Assembly (NCBI RefSeq): GCF_963378075.1
Contig: NZ_OY726394.1
Location: 4,092,001-4,156,000, forward strand
Reading direction: 5' to 3'
DNA: 64,000 bases
From: Mycolicibacter sp. MU0083
GTDB taxonomy: Bacteria > Actinomycetota > Actinomycetes > Mycobacteriales > Mycobacteriaceae
Made by a program: the position numbers and the translations under genes. Positions 40,579-49,961 of this stretch are shown here, in pieces (the first letter of the stretch is position 1; the number at the start of each line of letters is the position of its first letter). The notes below the pieces were generated by a model that did no database searches, had not been told where the DNA came from, and was given only the letters and a program-made list of their open reading frames with translations.

Positions 40579-40636
40579 CTCCCAGCAAACTTTCCCGGCG
40601 GGCTTCCGCCGACCGGGACCGTTGGGGGCCGCCGGC

Positions 40637-40777
40637 TCAGGTCACGAAGCGCACGACGTCGGCGGCGGTGACCAATCGCTCGTTCTTGGCCGGGAACTCG
40701 CGACTCCGACGCGGATGACGCAAGAGTGACCAGGCCATACGGCCCATCCGGAATCGGTATATCGAGTTGATGTACAC
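40637..40777 (-). CDS. Small basic protein, 46 aa (Rv3857c position)
   Basis: GTG 40777 to TGA 40639-40637, with GGGGGG upstream. The peptide begins MYINSIYRFRMGRMAWSLLR and ends FPAKNERLVTAADVVRFVT. A basic amphipathic first half (possible membrane-surface helix) is followed by an acidic, orderly C-terminus. It lies downstream of gltD in the same direction, where M. tuberculosis has Rv3857c, annotated as a possible membrane protein. Not recognised otherwise. Confidence 0.6.
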   Translation of the reverse strand: MYINSIYRFRMGRMAWSLLRHPRRSREFPAKNERLVTAADVVRFVT

Positions 40778-40827
40778 GGCGCTACCCCCCGCCCCGGTTC
40801 GAACCAGATTGGAATAATGTGGACCAT

Positions 40828-40844
40828 GTTAACACGTCGTTAAC
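40828..40844. repeat. Dyad GTTAAC-ACGTC-GTTAAC upstream of the 46-aa gene
   Basis: Two GTTAAC hexamers (40828-40833, 40839-40844) form an inverted repeat around ACGTC in an A/T-rich part of the 193-bp gap between gltD and the 46-aa gene. It lies ~50 bp before the GTG 40777 and is a probable operator or promoter element. Confidence 0.4.
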
Positions 40845-40970
40845 GCATATTCCCTGATCGACCATTAGACACCCGGCCGGTGGCAAACGCCGCCCGACGC
40901 GCCGACAACTGGGACAGAAGTCGCGTGAGTGACGGATGGGATTTCCGTGGTCGGGGCGGGGCCGTCCCGA

Positions 40971-42422
40971 TCAGCGGATCGGTGCCGCCGTCGCGGTGAT
41001 CGGCGACGGCAGTGCGGTGCGGCCCATCAGATAGCGGTCCACCGCCGCCGCCGCGGCCCGCCCCTCGGCGATCGCCCAGACGATCAGGGACTGCCCGCGG
41101 CCCATGTCGCCGGCGACGTAGACGCCCGGGACCGCGGTGGCGAACTCCGTGGTGCGGGCCACCGTGCCGCGCTCGGTGAACTCCACCCCGAGGTCGGCCA
41201 GCAACGCCGAGCGTTCCGGCCCGACGAACCCCATCGCCAGCAACACCAGGTCGGCGTCGAGTTCGAAGTCGGTACCGTCGACCTTCTCGAACCGGCCGCC
41301 GTGGCGGCGCACCTCGTGCGCCCGCAGTCCGGTCACCCGGCCGTCGCGGCCGAGGAACTCCTCGGTGTTCACCGCGAACACCCGCTCGCCGCCCTCCTCG
41401 TGGGCGGAGGTGGTCCGCATGACCAGCGGATAGGTCGGCCACGGGGTGGACGGGTCACGGATCTCCGGGGGCCGCGGCATGATCTCGAACTGGTGCACGC
41501 AGGTGCCACCCTGGCGGTGCACGGTGCCCAGGCAGTCGGCGCCGGTGTCCCCACCGCCGATGATGATCACCTTCTTGTTGTGCGCGATGATCGGCGGCTC
41601 GGTCAGGTCACCGGCCTGCACCCGGTTCGCCCACGGCAGGTACTCCATCGCCTGGTGGATGCCGTCGAGGTCGCGCCCCGGGATCGGCAGGTCCCGCCAG
41701 GCGGTGGCGCCGCCGGCCAGTACGACCGCGTCGAAGTCGGCACGCAGCCGTGCCGCCGTCACATCCACGCCCACATGCACGCCGGTCTCGAACACCGTTC
41801 CCTCACCGGTCATCTGCTCCAGCCGCCGGTCCAGGATGCGTTTCTCCATCTTGAACTCGGGGATGCCGTACCGCAGCAGACCGCCGATCCGGTCGTCGCG
41901 CTCGAACACCGTCACCGCGTGCCCGCCGCGGGTCAACTGCTGGGCGGCGGCCAGCCCGGCCGGCCCGGAGCCCACCACCGCGACGGACTTCCCGGTGCGC
42001 ACCGACGGCGGCACGGGTTGTGCCCAGCCCTCGGCGAATCCGCGTTCGACGATCTCGTACTCGACCTGCTTGATGGTGACCGGCGGCTGGTTGATGCCCA
42101 AGACGCACGCGGGTTCGCACGGCGCCGGGCAGAGCCGCCCGGTGAAGTCCGGGAAGTTGTTGGTGGCGTGCAGCCGGTCGAAGGCTTCCCGCCAGCGTCC
42201 GGTACGCACCAGGTCGTTCCATTCCGGGATCAGGTTCCCCAGCGGGCAGCCGTTGTGGCAGAACGGGATACCGCAGTCCATGCAGCGTCCGGCCTGCTGG
42301 CGCACCGAGTCCTCGGGGAACTCCTGATAGACCTCGTGCCAGTCGGTCACCCGCTCGGAGACCGGCCGCCGCAACGGCAGGATGCGCTGGGTGTGGGTGA
42401 GAAATCCTCTCGGGTCAGCCAT
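40971..42422 (-). CDS. gltD: Glutamate synthase small subunit
   Basis: 483 residues. N-terminal Fe-S cluster Cys are in CMDCGIPFCHNGCPLGN and CPAPCEPACVLG. The FAD domain motif is VAVVGSGPAGLAAAQQL, the NADPH motif IIIGGGDTGADCLGT, and the C-terminal AVPGVYVAGDMGRGQSLIVWAI closes the FAD site. It passes electrons from NADPH to GltB. The ATG at 42422 lies inside the end of gltB (8 bp overlap), so translation is coupled. Confidence 0.97.
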   Translation of the reverse strand: MADPRGFLTHTQRILPLRRPVSERVTDWHEVYQEFPEDSVRQQAGRCMDCGIPFCHNGCPLGNLIPEWNDLVRTGRWREAFDRLHATNNFPDFTGRLCPAPCEPACVLGINQPPVTIKQVEYEIVERGFAEGWAQPVPPSVRTGKSVAVVGSGPAGLAAAQQLTRGGHAVTVFERDDRIGGLLRYGIPEFKMEKRILDRRLEQMTGEGTVFETGVHVGVDVTAARLRADFDAVVLAGGATAWRDLPIPGRDLDGIHQAMEYLPWANRVQAGDLTEPPIIAHNKKVIIIGGGDTGADCLGTVHRQGGTCVHQFEIMPRPPEIRDPSTPWPTYPLVMRTTSAHEEGGERVFAVNTEEFLGRDGRVTGLRAHEVRRHGGRFEKVDGTDFELDADLVLLAMGFVGPERSALLADLGVEFTERGTVARTTEFATAVPGVYVAGDMGRGQSLIVWAIAEGRAAAAAVDRYLMGRTALPSPITATAAPIR

Positions 42423-45400
42423 GAGCCGCCGCCATAATCGCCTCCTCGGGATCGGTGCCGTCGGCCTCGGCCTCCGCGATCGCGGCGAGCACCCGCCGGT
42501 AGTCGCGCGGCATCACTTTGACGAAGTTGGTGCCGAGCCGGGCCCAGTCGGCCAGGATCGTTTGTGCGGGAACCGAATCGGTTGCCGCGATGTGCGCTGC
42601 GAGGATCTCGCGCAGCCAGGACACGTCGTCGTCGCCGAAGGTGTCGAACGTGTCGAGGTCGACCATCTCGGTGTTGAGCCGGCCGCCCAGTTCGCGGTCC
42701 GGGTCGTAGACGTAGGCCACGCCCCCCGACATGCCGGCGGCGAAGTTGCGGCCGGTCGGGCCCAGCACCACCACCTTGCCACCGGTCATGTACTCGCAGC
42801 CGTGGTCGCCGACGCCCTCCACCACCGCGTGCGCCCCGGAGTTGCGGACGGCGAAGCGCTCGCCGACCACGCCGCGCAGGAACAGTTCCCCCGACGTGGC
42901 GCCGAACAGGATCACGTTGCCGCCGATGATGTTGTCCTCGGCGACATAGCCGTCGGGCGCATCCAGCGGTGGCCGGACCACGATCCGGCCACCGGAGAGT
43001 CCCTTGGCGACGTAGTCGTTGGCGTCGCCGTGGACCCGCAGCGTGATACCGGCCGGTAGGAACGCCCCGAAGCTGTTGCCCGCCGATCCGGTGAAGGTGA
43101 TGTCGATGGTGTCCGTCGGCAGTCCTTGGGCGCCATAGGCTTTGGTGACCTCGTAACCGAGCATGGTGCCGACGGTCCGGTTGACGTTGGAGATGGGACT
43201 GCTGAACTGCACCCGGGCTCCGGAATCCAGTGCCGCGCGGCTCCGCGCGATCAGCTCCCGGTCCAGGGCCTTGTCCAGCCCGTGGTCCTGGCCCGACGTG
43301 CAGTACCGGGCCTGGTTCATGAACGCCGACTCCGGCTCGTGCAGCACCGGGGTGAGATCGAGCCCGTGTGCCTTCCAGTGCGCCCGGGCCAGCGTGGTGT
43401 CCAGCGCGTCGACCTGGCCGACGGCCTCGTCGATGCTGCGGAATCCCAGTGCGGCAAGGTATTCCCGGACCTCTTCGGCGATGAACCAGAAGAAGTTCTC
43501 GACGAACTCGGGCCGGCCGGAGAAGCGGCTGCGCAGCTCCGGGTTCTGGGTCGCAACCCCCACCGGGCAGGTGTCGAGATGGCAGACCCGCATCATGATG
43601 CAGCCCGACACCACCAGCGGGGCGGTGGCGAATCCGAACTCCTCGGCACCCAGCAGTGCGGCGATCACCACGTCGCGGCCGGTCTTGAGCTGACCGTCCA
43701 CCTGCACCACGATGCGATCCCGAAGTCCGTTGAGCAGCAACGTCTGCTGGGTTTCGGCCAGCCCCAGCTCCCAGGGCGCTCCGGCGTGTTTGAGCGAGGT
43801 CAGCGGCGCCGCACCGGTGCCGCCGTCGTGCCCGGAGATCAGCACCACGTCGGCATGCGCCTTGGACACTCCCGCCGCCACGGTGCCGACCCCGTTCTCG
43901 GCGACCAGTTTCACGTGGATACGGGCCACCGGGTTGGCGTTCTTCAGGTCGTAGATGAGCTGCTTGAGGTCCTCGATGGAGTAGATGTCGTGGTGCGGCG
44001 GCGGGGAGATCAGCCCGACACCCGGGGTGGCGTGCCGCACCTCGGCGATCCACGGGTAGACCTTGTTGCCCGGCAACTGCCCGCCCTCACCGGGTTTAGC
44101 GCCCTGGGCGATCTTGATCTGCAGGTCGGTGCAGTTGACCAGGTAGTCACTGGTCACCCCGAAGCGCGCCGAGGCGACCTGCTTGATCGCGCTGCGCCGC
44201 CAGGATCCGTCGGCGTCGGGGACGAAGCGGCCGGCGTGCTCGCCGCCCTCCCCGCAGTTGGACCGTCCGCCGATCCGGTTCATCGCGATGGCCAGCGTCT
44301 CGTGCGCCTCCGCGGAGATCGACCCGTAGCTCATGGCGCCGGTGGCGAACCGTTTCACGATCTCGGTGGCCGGTTGCACCTCCTCGATCGGGATCGCCGG
44401 CCGCCGGCCGGTTTTGAACCGCAGCAGCCCGCGCAGGGTGGCCAGCCGCTCGCTCTGGTCGTCGACCAGCGCGGTGTACTCCTTGAACACCGCGTACTGG
44501 CCGGTGCGGGTGGAGTGCTGCAGCTTGAACACCGTCTCCGGGTTGAACAGGTGATATTCGCCCTCGCGGCGCCACTGGTATTCACCGCCGACCGGGAGTT
44601 CCCGGTGCGCGCGTTCTTCGGGGCGCTCGAGGTAGGCCAGCGCGTGCCGGGCGGCGACGTCGGCGGCGATGTCGTCGAGCGTGATCCCGCCGATCGGGCA
44701 GTACAGGCCGGCGAAGTACTCGTCCAGCACGTCCTGGGAGACACCGATCGGCTGGAACAGCTGCGCTCCGGTGTAGGACGCCCGGGTCGAGATCCCCATC
44801 TTCGACATGACTTTGAGCACGCCCTTGGCGGCGGCCTTGGCGTAGTTGGCCAGTGCCTTGTCCCGCGCGAGGCCCTCGATCAGGCCGCGCCCGCACATGT
44901 CCTCCACCGATTCGAATGCCATATACGGGTTGACGGCCGCGGCGCCGAAACCGATCAGCGCCGCCATGTGGTGCACCTCCCGGGCGTCGCCGGACTCCAC
45001 CACCAGGCCGACCTTGGTGCGGGTGCGCTCGGCGACCAGATGGTGATGCACCGCGGAGATGGCCAGCAGCGACGGAATGGGGGCCAGCGACTCGTCGGAC
45101 TCGCGGTCGGAGATCACCAGGAAACTCGCCCCGTCGGCGATGGCCGCCGAGGCACGGTCGCAGATCTGCTGCAGCGCGCTGCGCAACCCGGCCCCGCCCT
45201 CGGCCACCGGATACCGGCAGCCGATGACGGCCGTGGACAGACCGTGCGGGCCGCGGGATCCGATCCGCTGGTCCGGGCGCAGCGCCCGCAGCCTGGCCAG
45301 GTCGTCGTTGCTCAGGATGGGTTGCGGCAGCACGATCTGCCGCCAGGTCGGCTCGCCGGTGTTGAGCAGGTCGCCCTCCGGGCCGAGCGCACCCTGCAGG

Positions 45401-47022
45401 CTGGTGATCACCTCTTCGCGGATCGCGTCCAGCGGCGGGTTGGTGACCTGGGCGAACATCTGCTGGAAGTAGTCGAACAGCAGGCGGGGCCGCGCCGACA
45501 GCGCCGCGACCGGGGTATCGGTGCCCATCGAACCGATCGGTTCGGCACCGGTGCGCGCCATCGGCGCCACCACCAGGTCGAGTTCTTCGTAGGTGTAGCC
45601 GAAGATCTGCTGGCGCAACAGGACCCGGTGATGCTCCATCCGCGGTGCGTCACCGGGGGGCAGCTCGTCGATGCCGATCAGGGATTCGTCGATCCAGTCT
45701 TGATAGGGGCGCTCGGCGGCCAGGCCGGATTTGATCTCGCGGTCGGAGACGATCCGCCCGGCCGCGGTGTCCACCAAGAACATCCGGCCCGGTTGCAGCC
45801 GCTGCCGGTGCACCACGGTGGCCGGATCCAGATCCAGCACGCCCGCCTCGGAGGCCATCACCACCAGGCCGTCGTCGGTGACCCAGATCCGCGAGGGCCG
45901 CAGCCCGTTGCGGTCCAGCACCGCACCCACCACGGTGCCGTCGGTGAACGTCATCGACGCCGGGCCGTCCCAGGGTTCCATGAGCGAGTCGTGGTACTCG
46001 TAGAACGCCCGGGTGGGCGCGTCCATGCTCTCGTGGCGTTCCCAGGCCTCGGGGATCATCATCAGCACCGCGTGCGGCAGGCTGCGGCCGCCGAGGTGCA
46101 GCAGTTCGAGCACCTCGTCGAAGCGGGCCGTGTCGGAGGCACCCGGCGTGCAGATCGGGAAGAGTTTGTCGGCGGCGCCGGGGCCGAAGACCTCGGTGCC
46201 GAGCAACGCCTCCCGGGCGCGCATCCAGTTCTCGTTGCCGGTGACGGTGTTGATCTCGCCGTTGTGCGCGATACGCCGGAACGGGTGCGCCAGCGGCCAG
46301 GACGGGAAGGTGTTGGTGGAGAACCTCGAATGCACGATGCCCAGCGCGCTGCACATCCGCTCGTCGGCGAGATCGGGGTAGAACGCCTTGAGCTGGGGGG
46401 TGGTCAGCATCCCCTTGTACACCATGGTCTTTCCGGAAAGGCTTGGGAAGTAGACCGTTTCGCGTCCCGGGCCGTCCTGCCCCGGCCCCTTGCTGCCGAG
46501 TTCGTGTTCGGCGCGCTTGCGCACCACGTAGGCCCGGCGCTCCAGGGCCATCCCGGAGGCGCCGCCGATGAACAGCTGGCGGAAGCCGGGCATCGCATCG
46601 CGGGACAGCGCCCCCAGCGACGAGTCGTCGATCGGCACCTCGCGCCAGCCGAGCACCTGCAGTCCCTCGGCCTCCACGATCTTCTCCACGCCGGCGCAGG
46701 CCGCCGCCGATTCCCTGGCCGACTGCGGCAGGAACGCGATCCCGGTGGCATAGCAACCTTCGGGAGGGAGGTCGAAATCGGTTACCGCACGCAGGAATCC
46801 GTCCGGAACCTGAATCAGGATGCCGGCACCGTCGCCGCTGTTCGGCTCGGCCCCGGCCGCACCGCGGTGTTCGAGGTTGATCAGCGCGGTGATCGACTTG
46901 TCCACGATGTCGCGGCTCCGGCGGCCGTGGATGTCGACCACCATGGCGACGCCGCAGGCGCCGTGTTCGAATGCGGGGTTGTAGAGCCCCACCCGGCCGG
47001 GCGTCATAGCCACCTGAGTCAC
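42415..47022 (-). CDS. gltB: Glutamate synthase large subunit
   Basis: 1535 residues from GTG 47022, which has GAAGGG upstream; ATG 47007 (MTPGRVGLYN) matches the family start better and removes five residues. The class II glutaminase Cys is in HGACGVAMV after a short propeptide. The FMN/2-oxoglutarate domain holds KPGEGGQLPG and HDGGTGAAPLTSLKHAG. The 3Fe-4S cluster is C-IMMRV-C-HLDT-C. The C-terminal GXGXG beta-helix (GNVILFGATSGELFLRG) channels ammonia. Makes two glutamates from glutamine and 2-oxoglutarate. Confidence 0.97.
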   Translation of the reverse strand: MTQVAMTPGRVGLYNPAFEHGACGVAMVVDIHGRRSRDIVDKSITALINLEHRGAAGAEPNSGDGAGILIQVPDGFLRAVTDFDLPPEGCYATGIAFLPQSARESAAACAGVEKIVEAEGLQVLGWREVPIDDSSLGALSRDAMPGFRQLFIGGASGMALERRAYVVRKRAEHELGSKGPGQDGPGRETVYFPSLSGKTMVYKGMLTTPQLKAFYPDLADERMCSALGIVHSRFSTNTFPSWPLAHPFRRIAHNGEINTVTGNENWMRAREALLGTEVFGPGAADKLFPICTPGASDTARFDEVLELLHLGGRSLPHAVLMMIPEAWERHESMDAPTRAFYEYHDSLMEPWDGPASMTFTDGTVVGAVLDRNGLRPSRIWVTDDGLVVMASEAGVLDLDPATVVHRQRLQPGRMFLVDTAAGRIVSDREIKSGLAAERPYQDWIDESLIGIDELPPGDAPRMEHHRVLLRQQIFGYTYEELDLVVAPMARTGAEPIGSMGTDTPVAALSARPRLLFDYFQQMFAQVTNPPLDAIREEVITSLQGALGPEGDLLNTGEPTWRQIVLPQPILSNDDLARLRALRPDQRIGSRGPHGLSTAVIGCRYPVAEGGAGLRSALQQICDRASAAIADGASFLVISDRESDESLAPIPSLLAISAVHHHLVAERTRTKVGLVVESGDAREVHHMAALIGFGAAAVNPYMAFESVEDMCGRGLIEGLARDKALANYAKAAAKGVLKVMSKMGISTRASYTGAQLFQPIGVSQDVLDEYFAGLYCPIGGITLDDIAADVAARHALAYLERPEERAHRELPVGGEYQWRREGEYHLFNPETVFKLQHSTRTGQYAVFKEYTALVDDQSERLATLRGLLRFKTGRRPAIPIEEVQPATEIVKRFATGAMSYGSISAEAHETLAIAMNRIGGRSNCGEGGEHAGRFVPDADGSWRRSAIKQVASARFGVTSDYLVNCTDLQIKIAQGAKPGEGGQLPGNKVYPWIAEVRHATPGVGLISPPPHHDIYSIEDLKQLIYDLKNANPVARIHVKLVAENGVGTVAAGVSKAHADVVLISGHDGGTGAAPLTSLKHAGAPWELGLAETQQTLLLNGLRDRIVVQVDGQLKTGRDVVIAALLGAEEFGFATAPLVVSGCIMMRVCHLDTCPVGVATQNPELRSRFSGRPEFVENFFWFIAEEVREYLAALGFRSIDEAVGQVDALDTTLARAHWKAHGLDLTPVLHEPESAFMNQARYCTSGQDHGLDKALDRELIARSRAALDSGARVQFSSPISNVNRTVGTMLGYEVTKAYGAQGLPTDTIDITFTGSAGNSFGAFLPAGITLRVHGDANDYVAKGLSGGRIVVRPPLDAPDGYVAEDNIIGGNVILFGATSGELFLRGVVGERFAVRNSGAHAVVEGVGDHGCEYMTGGKVVVLGPTGRNFAAGMSGGVAYVYDPDRELGGRLNTEMVDLDTFDTFGDDDVSWLREILAAHIAATDSVPAQTILADWARLGTNFVKVMPRDYRRVLAAIAEAEADGTDPEEAIMAAAHG

Positions 47023-47113
47023 CTGACCCTTCGCACGTCGGTGCCATTCGCCCGATATGACCTGATTTCGGGCGAACAGCCAAGGGATTGATCCGTGCGA
47101 CGTTGAACGGCGG

Positions 47114-47138
47114 GCCTGCCTGAAAATTTTCAGCAGGC
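47114..47138. repeat. Extended palindrome between gltB and glnA
   Basis: CTGAAAATTTTCAG (47120-47133) is a perfect 14-bp palindrome. It extends outward to GCCTGC/CAGGC with one bulge. It lies ~100 bp upstream of gltB and may be an operator or a leader hairpin. Confidence 0.45.
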
Positions 47139-47208
47139 AACGTCACGATATACCCGGATCCACCGTGCGTGCTACCGCGCAGGCCAATTGGGATTCATCG
47201 AGCGTTGT

Positions 47209-47246
47209 GTAACACCAACGCAATAACCGGATGATGTCCAGGAAAT
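47209..47246. promoter_or_regulatory. GlnR-box-like element upstream of glnA
   Basis: GTAAC-n6-GCAAT-n6-ATGAT-n6-GAAAT keeps the exact spacing of the actinobacterial GlnR box (gTnAC-n6-GaAAC twice), with good matches in the first and last five-mers and weaker ones in the middle. It lies 45 bp before the glnA start, in the gap shared with gltB. Confidence 0.5.
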
Positions 47247-47291
47247 ATGCGCTGCCTATCGTCTGGCTGTCTGCATGCAAAGGAGACCGCG

Positions 47292-48716
47292 ATGGCCGCC
47301 GACATTTTCAAGCTCGTCTCCGACGAGTCGGTCGAATACATCGATATTCGATTCTGCGACCTGCCCGGCGTCATGCAGCATTTCTCTATTCCCGCCGCCG
47401 CGTTCGACGAGAGCGTCTTCTCCGAGGGATTGGCGTTCGACGGTTCGTCGATCCGCGGCTTCCAGTCCATCCACGAGTCGGACATGCTGTTGCTGCCCGA
47501 TCCGGAGACGGCCCGCATCGATCCGTTCCGGGCGGCGAAGACGCTGAACCTGAACTTCTTCGTGCACGACCCGTTCACCCGCGAGCCCTACTCGCGCGAC
47601 CCCCGCAATATCGCCCGTAAGGCGGAGAACTACCTGGCCAGCACCGGAATCGCCGACACCGCCTACTTCGGCGCCGAAGCCGAGTTCTACATCTTCGACT
47701 CGGTGCGGTTCGACTCGCAGATCAACGGGTCGTTCCATCACGTCGACTCGGCCTCCGGGTGGTGGAACACCGGATCGCCCACCGAGGCCGACGGCACCCC
47801 CAACCGCGGCTACAAGGTTCGGCCCAAGGGCGGATATTTTCCGGTGGCGCCCGCCGACCAGTACGTGGACCTGCGCGACGCGATGGCGACCAACCTGGCC
47901 GGCGCCGGCTTCGCCGTCGAACGCGCCCACCACGAGGTCGGCACCGGCGGCCAGACCGAGATCAACTATCGGTTCAACACGCTGCTGCACGCCGCCGACG
48001 ACCTGATGCTGTTCAAATACATCATCAAGAACACCGCGTGGGCGCACGGCAAGACCGTCACCTTCATGCCCAAACCGCTGTTCGGCGACAACGGCTCGGG
48101 CATGCACGTGCACCAGTCGGTGTGGCAGGACGGTGATCCGCTGTTCTACGACGACATGGGCTACGCCGGGCTCTCCGACACCGCCCGGCACTACATCGGC
48201 GGCATCCTGCATCACGCCCCGTCGCTGCTGGCCTTCACCAACCCCACGATCAACTCCTACAAGCGGCTGGTCCCCGGTTACGAGGCGCCGATCAACCTGG
48301 TCTACAGCCAGCGCAACCGGTCGGCGTGCGTGCGCATCCCGATCACCGGCACCAACCCGAAGGCCAAGCGCCTGGAGTTCCGCTGCCCGGACTCCTCGGG
48401 CAATCCCTATCTGGCGTTCTCGGCGATGCTGATGGCCGGCATCGACGGCATCAAGAACAAGATCGAGCCGGCCGCCCCGGTCGACAAGGACCTCTACGAG
48501 CTGCCGCCCGACGAGGCCGCCGCCATTCCGCAAGCCCCGACCAGCCTGGCCGCGGTGCTGGACAATCTGGAGGCCGATCACGAGTACCTCACCGAGGGTG
48601 GGGTTTTCACGCCGGACGTGATCTCGACCTGGATCGGCTACAAGCGGGACAACGAGATCACCCCGGTTGATCTGCGCCCGCACCCCTACGAGTTCGCGCT
48701 GTACTACGACTGCTGA
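47292..48716 (+). CDS. glnA: Glutamine synthetase type I (GlnA1-like)
   Basis: 474 residues from ATG 47292; AAAGGAG 6 nt upstream decides against the earlier in-frame ATG. The sequence parallels M. tuberculosis GlnA1 closely: VEYIDIRFCDLPGVMQHF, GLAFDGSSIRGFQSIHESDM, AEAEFYIFD, NGSGMHVHQS and NRSACVRIP. The adenylylation site Tyr is in DKDLYELPPDE, so activity should be controlled by GlnE. It is divergent from gltBD, giving a complete GS-GOGAT unit; M. tuberculosis has no glnA here, so it is probably a paralogue of the usual glnA1. Confidence 0.95.
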   Translation: MAADIFKLVSDESVEYIDIRFCDLPGVMQHFSIPAAAFDESVFSEGLAFDGSSIRGFQSIHESDMLLLPDPETARIDPFRAAKTLNLNFFVHDPFTREPYSRDPRNIARKAENYLASTGIADTAYFGAEAEFYIFDSVRFDSQINGSFHHVDSASGWWNTGSPTEADGTPNRGYKVRPKGGYFPVAPADQYVDLRDAMATNLAGAGFAVERAHHEVGTGGQTEINYRFNTLLHAADDLMLFKYIIKNTAWAHGKTVTFMPKPLFGDNGSGMHVHQSVWQDGDPLFYDDMGYAGLSDTARHYIGGILHHAPSLLAFTNPTINSYKRLVPGYEAPINLVYSQRNRSACVRIPITGTNPKAKRLEFRCPDSSGNPYLAFSAMLMAGIDGIKNKIEPAAPVDKDLYELPPDEAAAIPQAPTSLAAVLDNLEADHEYLTEGGVFTPDVISTWIGYKRDNEITPVDLRPHPYEFALYYDC

Positions 48717-48839
48717 GCGCCGCTCACCTTGAGCCCGGAAGTCTCCCGCCGGGTTCATCGGCGCCGGGGGCCGCCACGGCTAAGCTGCAGGGTTATCGGG
48801 CCATCTGGCCATGCCGCTGTCGTTTGCCTCGAGGAGCCT

Positions 48840-49961
48840 ATGAACGCCGACGACGACCTCCGGCGGGACGACTTCCTGCGCAACCGGGTGCCGCCGCAAC
48901 CGGCACAACCGGCACAACCGGCACAACCCGCGCAGGCCGCGCAACCGCCGCAGGCCGGGCAGCCTGCGCCGTCGCCGCAACCCTGGGTCGGCCCGCCGCA
49001 GCCGGCGCCGCCCGCGGCCTACCTCCCGCCGCCCCCGGCGGCCCGCCCGCAGCCCACCCGCGGCTGGCGGCGCGCCGTGCTGTCGGCGACGCTGGGGTTG
49101 ATCAACCTGGGTCCGTCGGCCGCCGAACGCGAGGAGACCGCCTACCAGTTCGCGATCCGCGGAATGCCGAACGGCGCCTACAAGGTGGGTGTCCTCGGTA
49201 AGGGCGGTGTCGGCAAGACCACCGTGGCGGCCAGCGTCGGATCGGTGTTCGCCGCGCTGCGCCGGGCCGACCACGTGGTGGCCCTCGATGCCGATACCGC
49301 GTTCGGCCGGTTGGGCAGCCGCATCGATCCCCGCGCCACCAGTTCCTACTGGGATCTGGCCACCGAGCCGGGCATCCAATCCTTCGCCGACATCACCAGC
49401 CGGGTGGGCGCCAACGCCGCGGGACTCTACGTGCTGGTGGGCGAACCGGCCGCGGGGCGGCGCCGGACCCTGGACGCGGCGCTCTACCGTGAGGCCGTGC
49501 TGCGGTTGGACCGCCATTTCACGATCTCGATCATCGACTGCGGTTCGACGATGGATTCGCCGGTGACCCAGGAGGCGCTGCGCGACCTCGACGCCCTGAT
49601 CGTGGTCTCCTCACCGTGGGCCGACGGTGCCGGCGCGGCCGCCAAGACCATGGAGTGGCTGGCCGACCGCGGGCAGGGCGGACTGCTGCAGCGCACCGTG
49701 GTGGTGCTCAACGACTCCGACGGGCACGCGGACAAACGCACCCGCGCCGCACTGACCGCGCAGTTCCTGCAGCACGGTCAGGCGGTGGTCGAGGTGCCGT
49801 TCGACCCGCACCTGCGCCCTGGCGGGGTGATCGACGTGATGCAGGAGATGGCGCCGGCGACCCGCCTGCGGTTCCTGCAGATCGCGGCGATCATCTCCCG
49901 CTACTTCGCGGCCCGGCCCCCCGGTCGGGAGCACCGGCCCGGTCGGCCTCAGAGCATGTAG
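48840..49961 (+). CDS. MinD/ParA-like ATPase of ESX type (Rv3860-like)
   Basis: 373 residues from ATG 48840, preceded by GAGGAG. Residues ~18-75 are a disordered Pro/Gln/Ala-rich segment with PAQ repeats. The ATPase domain starts AYKVGVLGKGGVGKTTVAASVG (deviant Walker A GKGGVGKT), then VALDADTAFGRL and the Walker B-like ISIIDCGSTM. The architecture is that of EspI and relatives that occur near ESX loci. Its convergent neighbour htdZ overlaps the 3' end by 13 bp. In M. tuberculosis ESX-1 begins just beyond; here that region is replaced. Confidence 0.88.
   Translation: MNADDDLRRDDFLRNRVPPQPAQPAQPAQPAQAAQPPQAGQPAPSPQPWVGPPQPAPPAAYLPPPPAARPQPTRGWRRAVLSATLGLINLGPSAAEREETAYQFAIRGMPNGAYKVGVLGKGGVGKTTVAASVGSVFAALRRADHVVALDADTAFGRLGSRIDPRATSSYWDLATEPGIQSFADITSRVGANAAGLYVLVGEPAAGRRRTLDAALYREAVLRLDRHFTISIIDCGSTMDSPVTQEALRDLDALIVVSSPWADGAGAAAKTMEWLADRGQGGLLQRTVVVLNDSDGHADKRTRAALTAQFLQHGQAVVEVPFDPHLRPGGVIDVMQEMAPATRLRFLQIAAIISRYFAARPPGREHRPGRPQSM

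Noticed and set aside
40642..40827. 61-codon minus-strand frame overlapping the 46-aa gene
   Set aside because: Another frame of the same strand (40637-40777) gives a far more protein-like sequence; this frame is Ser/Cys/Trp-rich without order.
43126..47091. 1321-codon open frame on the plus strand opposite gltB
   Set aside because: Antisense of a strongly conserved gene. High GC at third positions of gltB removes stops on the opposite strand; no domain is recognisable.
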